Source: Gemmatimonadaceae bacterium (GTDB lineage Bacteria > Gemmatimonadota > Gemmatimonadetes > Gemmatimonadales > Gemmatimonadaceae). From it: a stretch of 9,666 nucleotides of DNA. The notes under the pieces are model-generated. The model was not told where the DNA came from, made no database searches, and saw nothing but the letters and a program-made list of their open reading frames with translations. The translations under genes were made by a program, and so were the position numbers. The stretch spans positions 1-9,666 of the forward strand of contig JADGGM010000061.1 in the NCBI GenBank assembly GCA_019689955.1. Reading direction: 5' to 3'. Below, piece after piece: positions 1-6,113 of the stretch (the stretch's first letter is position 1; each line of letters opens with the position of its first letter).

Positions 1-3
1 CCC

Positions 4-291
4 TCAGACGATCATCGATCGCACCCCCGGCTGGTACGGCCGCCCCAAGACCTCGATCGCATGCTCCAGCGCTCGGGATTCTCGCCCCAAGTCGACGATC
101 AGCACCTGATCCTCCCGCTCGTTCATGAGCTCCCGGAGTCGGCCTCGCAGCACGATGAGCTCTCGATCGGTCAGGTCGGCGAGAAACACGCTGAACTGCA
201 CGTGCTCCCCGTATCCCTCCAGCAGCTCGAAGATCTTGGTCCGCCGCCGATCGCTCGACACATCATAACACACCACGTATCGTCGCCGCAT
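4..291 (-). CDS. cas2: CRISPR-associated endonuclease Cas2
   Basis: Cas2 is the small homodimeric partner of Cas1 in the spacer-integration complex; two Cas1 dimers sit on either side of a Cas2 dimer. At 95 aa the length is normal. The N-terminal ferredoxin-like beta strand RRYVVCYDVSSDRRR carries the conserved Asp10 at its end, followed by the helix around residues 15-27 and the family segment VQFSVFLADL (31-40). The C-terminus is complete, ending in TGA at 4-6. The ATG at 289-291 lies 6 bp after the cas4-cas1 stop, so both are translated from one transcript. Only a weak purine-poor ribosome site (GTAGG) precedes it. It is the last cas gene seen; an array would be expected beyond position 1. 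Identity is clear from motif, size and position. Confidence 0.95.
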   Translation of the reverse strand: MRRRYVVCYDVSSDRRRTKIFELLEGYGEHVQFSVFLADLTDRELIVLRGRLRELMNEREDQVLIVDLGRESRALEHAIEVLGRPYQPGVRSMIV

Positions 292-297
292 CCCGGC

Positions 298-2058
298 CTA
301 CCGCGTCGTCACAGGAATGTACTCCGGCACATCCCCGCGCAACCACCGCGAGAGCAACCGCGCCTGCACCCGGACCACCGATCGCCACGAGCACCGATAA
401 CCGAACAGCGGGTGTGTCACCAATTGCTCGAGCCTCGCCTCGTACGCCCGGATGAACGCCTTGCGCCCCTGCGCGGTCAACATGCACGCCGCCGTCGTCC
501 GCTCGAAGCTCGATGCCGTCACCATCCCCGTGTTGATGGCCGTCATCACCGCGCTGTCGACGATCAGCGGCCTGAGCTCCTCCATGAGATCGAGCGCGAG
601 CGCCGGCCGGCCGTGCCGCGGCTGGTGGTACAGCCCCCACCACGGGTCCAGCCCTTCCGCCAACAGCGCCACCGTGCACTCCTTCGCCAGCAGCGCATAC
701 CCGAACGACAACAACGCGTTGACCGGGTCGCGCGGCGGGCGCCGGTTGCGCGACGAGAAGTCCCACGACGCATCGAAGTCCCTCGGCTTCAACACCTGCC
801 CGAAGGTCGCGAAATAGCGCGCCGCGATCCCGCCCTCCAACCCGAGCAACGCCTCTGCACTCGTCGCCTGCCGTGCCTTGCGGAGCAGCATCGCCATCTC
901 CCGGAGCACCGGCACCGGCCGCGGCCGAACGTTCCGCCCAAGCAACGTCCGCTGGTTCGCCCCTTTCCCGCACACGACCGCCCGCGCGAACTGCAGTGCG
1001 CGCTCCGGGTCCCCTGCCGCCTGATACTGCGCCGCCCGGTCGAACGCGTTCCGCAACGTGATCCCGGAGGTCACGCCGTAGAACCAGTGGCCCAGCGACA
1101 CATGAACGACCGGTACCCCGGCATCACACAGCATGTGCACCGTCTGCGCGCTGATCGCGACGTTCCCCATGAGCACCACCTGGCTCACGTCCTTCAGCCG
1201 CGCCGCCCCCACCTCCTCCTCTCCCTTCGTCACGATCAGCCGCTCGCCACGCTTTCCGACCCGCGCCCCCTGCTCCTGCACGTAGAACGGCAACGCCGCA
1301 TCGCGCGGCGGGTAGAGCCGCCGGAGCTCCTCGTCCCCTTCGGCGACCGCCGCGGCCGACTCGCGCCGGGCCCGCATGGCACGTGTCTCGTCCGGGAGGC
1401 AGATGCCGCTCAGGGAGCACCCGATGCACTTGGGGCTGTCCTCGAGCGGCGGCGGCAGCACGCGCGACGTCATCGCCTCCCGCGCCTGCGCGATGTAGGC
1501 GCGCGTCTGTGCTTCCAGTTCGGCCGTGAACGCGACAGGAACGCGCGTGCGGGACGCGGCGAAGTACAGCACCCCTTCGGTGCACGCGTACCCGTGCTCG
1601 CGCAGCAGCAGCCCTTGCGCCATGAGCTGCACGCGCTCCGGCTCCCAACTGCGCTCCGCGTTGGCCGGCACGCGCCCGCGCTTCATATCGATCGGGACCG
1701 CCACTCCGCCACCCGCCTCGACGAGGTCGAGCTTGGCCGTGATCCCGAGCGTGGGCGAGGAGAGCGAGACCGAGCGGGCGATCGTCGGGGGATCGTCCCC
1801 GTCGCCATCGACCACTCCGCCCTTGCCAGGGGACGGATCGGGGAGCATCTCCTCGCGCCGGTCCACGCGCCGGTGCGCGTCCTTCCCTTCCAGCGTGTAG
1901 GCGTTGTCGTCCCACCGCCCGTCGACGTGCATGAAGTGAAAGAGGCGGGGGCAGTAGACGAACTCGTTCACCATGCGAACCGGGAGGAGCTCGGAGGACA
2001 CGCGCTCGGGAGAATCGTGGGGCGCTACGTCAGTGATCGTGTCAATCGTATCGGTCAT
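298..2058 (-). CDS. cas4-cas1: Cas4-Cas1 fusion, CRISPR adaptation nuclease/integrase
   Basis: This fused adaptation protein is typical of type I-G: Cas4 checks the PAM and trims prespacers, Cas1 integrates them. From the ATG at 2058 it is 586 aa. The Cas4 half (about 25-225) shows the first Fe-S cysteine in NEFVYCPRL (C36), RecB-type residues D111 (AKLD), D124 and K126 (DMKRG) and Q144, then the cysteine cluster C211/C214/C220 (KCIGCSLSGIC). The Cas1 half (about 250-586) shows E408 (GLEGGIAARYF), H478 (GLYHQPRHGRP) and D490 (ALALDLMEELRP), the metal ligands of Cas1. A Gly/Asp/Pro-rich insert (about 73-92) lies inside Cas4. An in-frame GTG at 2115 would add 19 residues; neither start has a good Shine-Dalgarno site, and the ATG is preferred because the Cas4 core begins only about 25 residues later. 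The stop lies 6 bp before cas2. Confidence 0.95.
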   Translation of the reverse strand: MTDTIDTITDVAPHDSPERVSSELLPVRMVNEFVYCPRLFHFMHVDGRWDDNAYTLEGKDAHRRVDRREEMLPDPSPGKGGVVDGDGDDPPTIARSVSLSSPTLGITAKLDLVEAGGGVAVPIDMKRGRVPANAERSWEPERVQLMAQGLLLREHGYACTEGVLYFAASRTRVPVAFTAELEAQTRAYIAQAREAMTSRVLPPPLEDSPKCIGCSLSGICLPDETRAMRARRESAAAVAEGDEELRRLYPPRDAALPFYVQEQGARVGKRGERLIVTKGEEEVGAARLKDVSQVVLMGNVAISAQTVHMLCDAGVPVVHVSLGHWFYGVTSGITLRNAFDRAAQYQAAGDPERALQFARAVVCGKGANQRTLLGRNVRPRPVPVLREMAMLLRKARQATSAEALLGLEGGIAARYFATFGQVLKPRDFDASWDFSSRNRRPPRDPVNALLSFGYALLAKECTVALLAEGLDPWWGLYHQPRHGRPALALDLMEELRPLIVDSAVMTAINTGMVTASSFERTTAACMLTAQGRKAFIRAYEARLEQLVTHPLFGYRCSWRSVVRVQARLLSRWLRGDVPEYIPVTTR

Positions 2059-2144
2059 GGAGAGATCGATGGTTCGCGACGCGCCGCACGAGCAGTCGGA
2101 TTCCACCACGCGCACGCGGCATGGCGGGCCCCGCGGCTGTCACG

Positions 2145-2150
2145 TGTATA
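2145..2150 (-). promoter_or_regulatory. Possible -10 element for cas4-cas1-cas2
   Basis: Read on the minus strand, the hexamer is TATACA, four of six matches to TATAAT, set in an otherwise G+C-rich stretch. It lies about 30 bp before the GTG at 2115 and about 90 bp before the ATG at 2058. No convincing -35 hexamer is seen 16-18 bp upstream. It is offered because the adaptation genes are separated from the effector operon by a gap and may have their own start site. Confidence 0.22.
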
Positions 2151-2163
2151 CCTTCGCTGGAGC

Positions 2164-2436
2164 CTACCTCTGAGAGGCATTCATGAGCGCGCAGCGCCCC
2201 GCATCAGGCACCGGCTCGACATCGTCCCCTGCGCAGCAGAGCAAACACACCGCACGGCCGATACCCGCCTCCACCCCGGGCCCGCCGGTGGCCGAGTCGA
2301 GCACGAGCGCGCCGGCTCTCGCCGCACTCGGGAAGCGCTTGGCGCGGGGAACCAGGCGCGCCAGGGGTCGTCCATGGACGGACATCTTCGGTGAGATAGC
2401 ACGCGGCAACGGGTCGCCCGCGAAGTGATCGCCCAT
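2164..2436 (-). CDS. Doubtful small ORF, about 90 aa, no recognised family
   Basis: This minus-strand frame from ATG 2436 to TAG 2164 lies in the gap between csb2 and cas4-cas1 and points the same way. Counting bases over most of it by hand, codon positions 1, 2 and 3 are about 75%, 62% and 80% G+C. That order (position 2 lowest) favours this frame over the opposing one, which shares its third positions. The C-terminal part has a cysteine cluster (CLLCC at 64-68, C82), but no zinc-ribbon spacing that I can assign. There is no Shine-Dalgarno site before the ATG. A competing plus-strand ORF (2183-2428, 81 aa, Pro/Ser/Ala-rich) does have a good GAGAGG site 5 bp before its ATG but implausible codon-position composition. 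Either, both or neither may be real. Confidence 0.17.
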   Translation of the reverse strand: MGDHFAGDPLPRAISPKMSVHGRPLARLVPRAKRFPSAARAGALVLDSATGGPGVEAGIGRAVCLLCCAGDDVEPVPDAGRCALMNASQR

Positions 2437-2445
2437 CGACGCGCG

Positions 2446-2461
2446 ATCGACATATCGACAT
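2446..2461. repeat. Tandem 8-bp direct repeat (ATCGACAT x2)
   Basis: Two perfect abutting copies of ATCGACAT, with a third ATCGAC core at 2435-2440. They lie about 100 bp downstream of the csb2 stop in the intermodule gap. They could be an operator-like site or chance; no cognate regulator can be named. Confidence 0.6.
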
Positions 2462-2558
2462 GGAGTGTCCGTCACCGAGCGCCCATCGCGCCATGCACGC
2501 GAGGCGCGGGCGAGATGCGCATACGACGACGCATCGCCGCTCCCACCCGCCTCGAGCG

Positions 2559-4040
2559 TCAACGACCCACGGCGCCTCGCTCGGCGGCTGCGAAGACTCC
2601 GAGCCCAACGTGCCGTCCAGCTCCGATCGCGAGTGGCCCCGGCACTGCCTCGCAGAACCGCACCCGCACGTGCCATCGCGAGAGCTTGCGGATGTAGTTG
2701 GGCACGAAGTAGTCGCCCGGGTGCTGCGCGCCCGGCCACCAGGGCGCCTTGCGCAGCGCGAGCTCAGCGATCCCTTCGATCGGGATCCCGGCCTGCTCCA
2801 CGGCCTTGAGGAAGAGCCGCTCGGCCTTCGACTGCTTGCCGTCGTCCAGACCCGGCAGGATGACCGGCGTCACGGTAGACCACACCTCGGCCTCGTCCAC
2901 GTATCGCCCGACGACCGCCCGCGAACCGGGCCGCCAGAGATCGAGGAGTATTCCCTGGTCGTTCCCCTGCTCATTACGTAACAACGCGTTGCGCAGCCGT
3001 TGCTGCGCCCACTCGGCTTGCGCGCCGTTCCCGCCGAACGGTTCCGCGATGAGCACGCGCCGAATCATCCCGTCCGCGTGCGCATGGCCGATCGTAGGCA
3101 AAGGGAGGTACGAAAAACGAGGCGGCGTCCCACGGCGAGTGTCGACGTGCCCCGCGACGTACACCTCGGTTCCGCCTGGAAACTCGTGCGTGTCGGACAA
3201 CGCGAGGCGACACGCCAGGGAACGCAGCATGGCCGCGACGGTCGCGGCGCGTTGCGGCTGGAAGGCGACGCCCTCGGAGAGCTCGAAGACCGCGTACGGC
3301 CGAGCCGGGAGGGTCTGGCTACTCAGGTACTGCACCACCTCGAATCGCCTGAGCTGGCGCGTCGGCTGATACTCCCGTCCGCGGATTCGCTGGACGAACG
3401 CGCGATGGACGTCCTCGAGATCGGTGAGTGATCCGCTCGCCGGAACACGCGCGCTTTCGCTCCCCACTCGCGGAACCCGCCACGCCCGCCAGCGCCTGCC
3501 GGGCAGTGCTTGTGCCTCGTCGTCGGTGAGGATGCGCCCCTCGGCGACCGCCTGATCGATCCCCCAGCCAAGCGCGACGAGCCGTCGCGCCTCCCGGCAC
3601 AGCAGCTCCGCGTGGACGCGAGCCTCCGCCCAGTCCGCATCCTGGATGGGCCAGAGATAGTGGATCGACGGCAACGAACCGTCGACGCCAGCAACGTCGC
3701 GCACATCCCGGAGCCACTGCGCGCGCACCGTTTTCGAGGTCAGCCGGTCTTGACGTTCGGCCTCCACATCGCCGTCGTTGTTCGGCACGAACAGCGTGTA
3801 CGCCGCCCCTCGTTCAGCCGCCGGTCCGACGATCATGGGAGCCGGCTGCCTCTCCAACCACCGAAACGCGTCCGCGCGCTCCGGGGACCACTCCGCCTCA
3901 CGGCACCCACACCGCGCTCCGGCGAGGAGCGCCTCGAACAGTCGCATCGGCGAGGGCGGCCATTCCGGGATGCCGCCATCGCCCGTGCCGTGGAACGACT
4001 GGTCGAGCAACGTGACCGAGATGCACAGGTATCGCATCAT
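2559..4040 (-). CDS. csb2: Type I-G Csb2 (GSU0054 family), Cas5-Cas6 fusion
   Basis: Csb2 is the I-G-specific fusion of a Cas5-like and a Cas6-like RAMP protein; it caps the 5' handle in the effector and its Cas6 half cuts pre-crRNA. The reading frame is open to 4298, but the ATG at 4038-4040 overlaps the csb1 stop as ATGA and is preceded by GAGG, and the protein MMRYLCISVTLLDQSFHG then begins like the family. This gives 493 aa, a usual length. The N-terminal Cas5-like part includes GIPEWPPSPMRLFEALLAGA (23-42); the C-terminal part has LPLPTIGHAHADGMIRRVLI (312-331), with histidines that are candidates for catalysis, and ends with the RAMP glycine-rich loop GPLAIGAGRHVGLGVF (468-483). Translation must be coupled to csb1. 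There is no in-frame break. It ends the effector module. Confidence 0.93.
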   Translation of the reverse strand: MMRYLCISVTLLDQSFHGTGDGGIPEWPPSPMRLFEALLAGARCGCREAEWSPERADAFRWLERQPAPMIVGPAAERGAAYTLFVPNNDGDVEAERQDRLTSKTVRAQWLRDVRDVAGVDGSLPSIHYLWPIQDADWAEARVHAELLCREARRLVALGWGIDQAVAEGRILTDDEAQALPGRRWRAWRVPRVGSESARVPASGSLTDLEDVHRAFVQRIRGREYQPTRQLRRFEVVQYLSSQTLPARPYAVFELSEGVAFQPQRAATVAAMLRSLACRLALSDTHEFPGGTEVYVAGHVDTRRGTPPRFSYLPLPTIGHAHADGMIRRVLIAEPFGGNGAQAEWAQQRLRNALLRNEQGNDQGILLDLWRPGSRAVVGRYVDEAEVWSTVTPVILPGLDDGKQSKAERLFLKAVEQAGIPIEGIAELALRKAPWWPGAQHPGDYFVPNYIRKLSRWHVRVRFCEAVPGPLAIGAGRHVGLGVFAAAERGAVGR

Positions 4041-5149
4041 GCCTCGGCCTCTGCCCCGCCGCCCTTCCTGGCGCGACGCGACTTCTTGCGGTCGTCCTTC
4101 GATTGCTTCGATGCCGCATTCGCCGCGGCAGCGTCGAACTGCACACGCCGGTCGTCGCCGACGCCGAACTCGCGCGCCGCCGCGGTCGCGAACGCCAGGG
4201 CCGCATCGTGCGTGAGCTCGAACTTCGTGTCGCGCCGGCCATCGTGTCGGACCAGCGCCCACTGGGCCGGACGCTCGGGATCCGGGATGAGCTGGCACCC
4301 CTCACGCAGGACCGTGTCCTGGGGCGCCGTGAACGCCACGAGGGCGAGGCCGAGCACGTAACGCCGGAGCGGCAGCGGATCACGTCCAGGGCCCGCCGCG
4401 AGCATCCGAAGCGCCGCGAGATTGAGCGCGGCATCGCGCCGCACCCCGCCCGCGGCCAACACGCCGCCGTGCGTCCACGGCGCCGGTGCATGCCTCAGCC
4501 CGAGCTCCGACATGGCGTCTTGCTGCGGCTTTCCTTCCGGCGCGTCGATGACCCCCGCCTCCACGTAGTCGATCGCCGGAACGTACTGCGCCGATCGATG
4601 AAGCACCTGCACGTCGAACGCACGGATGACCGACCGCACGATGCGCGGCAACTTGACTTGCGTGCCGCGCGAGTCCCACGCCCCGAACACGAACGAGGTC
4701 GGCGCGATCTTGGCAAGGGTCGTCGCGTCGCCCTTCCGGACGTCGAGGAACGCCCGCTCGAGCTCCTCGGCGAGCGCCGAGAAACGGACGATGGCGTCGG
4801 CGGCGCGATGCCCCGCCTCCAAGAGGTTCACTTCGTAATCGCCGGCCGTGACGACCACCTGCGGAACGAGGTGCTTGTATTCCGCCCGCATGAAAATGGG
4901 CTCCATGCGGTTCGCCTGCGCGCCCACGCTATCGATCTGGCAGATCTTCGTACCATCCGCGAGGGTATCGACGTTGTAGCCAAGCCAGTCATCCTGCCCA
5001 CGCTCGGGCTTCACGTAGGTCGGTGGGAAGATCACCGCATCCTTTCCCTCGACCGGCTCGAGCCACTGGCGCATGATGATCGCCGCAACATCGCTCCTGT
5101 CCTCCAGCCACTCGCTGTATTGCTCGAACTTCGTCGTACCGTCAGCCAT
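4037..5149 (-). CDS. csb1: Type I-G Csb1 (GSU0053 family), Cas7 backbone subunit
   Basis: Csb1 is the I-G Cas7: multiple copies polymerise along the crRNA to form the backbone of the surveillance complex. The 370-aa protein has the family landmarks FPPTY (41-45), IDSVGAQANRMEPIF (72-86), FVFGAWDSRGTQVKLPRIVRS (153-173) and the later LRHAPAPWTHGGV (218-230). The ATG at 5149 has a strong Shine-Dalgarno site (GAGGTG, 4 bp before the ATG) inside the end of csb3, with which it overlaps by 8 bp; its own stop overlaps csb2 as ATGA. The last 25 residues form a Lys/Arg-rich tail (about 348-363, KQSKDDRKKSRRARK) followed by a short Gly/Glu/Ala end, beyond the conserved core, and may bind nucleic acid. 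Assignment to the family is firm; the role of the tail is inference. Confidence 0.94.
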   Translation of the reverse strand: MADGTTKFEQYSEWLEDRSDVAAIIMRQWLEPVEGKDAVIFPPTYVKPERGQDDWLGYNVDTLADGTKICQIDSVGAQANRMEPIFMRAEYKHLVPQVVVTAGDYEVNLLEAGHRAADAIVRFSALAEELERAFLDVRKGDATTLAKIAPTSFVFGAWDSRGTQVKLPRIVRSVIRAFDVQVLHRSAQYVPAIDYVEAGVIDAPEGKPQQDAMSELGLRHAPAPWTHGGVLAAGGVRRDAALNLAALRMLAAGPGRDPLPLRRYVLGLALVAFTAPQDTVLREGCQLIPDPERPAQWALVRHDGRRDTKFELTHDAALAFATAAAREFGVGDDRRVQFDAAAANAASKQSKDDRKKSRRARKGGGAEAEA

Positions 5150-6113
5150 GTGTCACCTCGTGAGAAGTTGCGAACCCGAACGCCTTGTAACGCCGTTGAT
5201 CGTCCCTGAACTCCAGCCGGAAGCGGTACCGTTGTCCCCCGTCGACCTTCGCGCTGCCGGACACCACGGCCGCAGCGGCGACAACGCCGAGCGGCTGATA
5301 CCACAGGAAGTAGTCGAACGCCCAACGATCGTCCTCAGCGACCCGTGGGCGACAGCGCTGGAGGCCGATGAGCGCCAGGAGCTCGGTAAACGGAGCCGCG
5401 GATGCCCTGAGCGTCTTCTCCTGTACGTCGAGCGAGAAGCCGACGTCGAGGGCGTGAGCAAAGCGCCGCGCATCGAAGTAGAACGGCTCGACCTTCCCGT
5501 TGGACCCGTTGCCGCCCCTCGACCTGCCCCGCGCTGAGCCGGTCGGCGGATCACCAGCTTCTGTAACGGCTTGCAGGATGCTCCGATACTCCATCGGGCT
5601 GTCGGCTCGTGCCGCATGCGACAGGTGCGGTACCATGCCGAGCGCCATACGGAGGACCTCCTGCTTTCCGGCGAACGTCTTCGGCACGCCGTCGCCATCC
5701 TCCTGCCACCAATCGACGCGGAGATCGAACGGGGCGCCGAGGGTGATCGCACCTTCGCGCTGGAGCTTGCCCAGCGCGACCCGGCGTTGCTCCTCCGCGT
5801 CGGACAGCGTCTTTCCCTCCTTCGCCAGCGCTCGCTTCGTCCGCTCCAGCTTCTCGAGCTCCGCGCGCTCCTCCGGCGAGAGCTCGCCCTGAAACCCGCA
5901 GGCCGCGACGGCATCCACGAGTGCCGCGAGGCTCGGCTCCACGGGACCGCGAGCCGGGGCGCGAAGGGTGAAGCGTGCCTCGGCCCTCTCGAACCACCCC
6001 TCCGTGCCAGGCCACACGCGGTGCCCCAGCTCCAGGAGGCCGCAGCAGGCGAACACGTGCCCGGGATTCGTTACATCCACCGGGATGCTGAAGCTGGCTG
6101 TCGGCGTCGTCAT
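5142..6113 (-). CDS. csb3: Type I-G Csb3 (GSU0052 family), Cas8-type subunit
   Basis: Csb3, also called Cas8u2, is the candidate large subunit of the I-G complex, expected to recognise the PAM and help recruit Cas3. The 323-aa protein starts with the characteristic VDVTNPGHVFACCGLLELG (12-30) and has a charged helical stretch (80-118, likely coiled coil), a Gly/Ser/Arg-rich loop RGRSRGGNGSNG (195-206), then conserved PFYFDARRFAHALDVGFSLD (210-229) and PFTELLALIGLQRCRP (241-256). It is much shorter than Cas8 proteins of types I-A to I-C, as is normal for this family. The ATG at 6111-6113 overlaps the cas3 stop (ATGA) and its stop overlaps csb1 by 8 bp. No Csx17, the alternative I-G large subunit, is present. 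Family identity rests on the N-terminal motif and the neighbours. Confidence 0.88.
   Translation of the reverse strand: MTTPTASFSIPVDVTNPGHVFACCGLLELGHRVWPGTEGWFERAEARFTLRAPARGPVEPSLAALVDAVAACGFQGELSPEERAELEKLERTKRALAKEGKTLSDAEEQRRVALGKLQREGAITLGAPFDLRVDWWQEDGDGVPKTFAGKQEVLRMALGMVPHLSHAARADSPMEYRSILQAVTEAGDPPTGSARGRSRGGNGSNGKVEPFYFDARRFAHALDVGFSLDVQEKTLRASAAPFTELLALIGLQRCRPRVAEDDRWAFDYFLWYQPLGVVAAAAVVSGSAKVDGGQRYRFRLEFRDDQRRYKAFGFATSHEVTHG

Larger units (their letters stand above)
2059..2558. other. Intergenic gap between effector and adaptation modules
   Basis: About 500 bp separate the csb2 stop from the preferred cas4-cas1 start, whereas all other cas genes here overlap or lie 6 bp apart. 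No protein of a recognised family is encoded on either strand. Visible structure: a perfect tandem repeat ATCGACAT at 2446-2453 and 2454-2461; an 11-bp perfect inverted repeat (CCTCT-G-AGAGG) at 2167-2177; an 8-bp inverted pair, GACGGACA at 2377-2384 against TGTCCGTC at 2466-2473; and a possible -10 at 2145-2150. Other I-G loci, such as that of Geobacter, also carry extra genes between csb2 and cas4-cas1, so this may be the remnant of one. Confidence 0.5.

Noticed and set aside
61..2394. A 777-codon open frame on the plus strand opposite cas2 and cas4-cas1
   Set aside because: It is antisense to two clearly recognised genes, very rich in Arg, Pro and His, and has no family resemblance; such antisense frames are expected at high G+C.
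4041..4298. N-terminal extension of csb2 by 86 codons
   Set aside because: It lies inside csb1, is Arg/Gly-rich, and the ATGA overlap with the csb1 stop plus GAGG site mark the true start.
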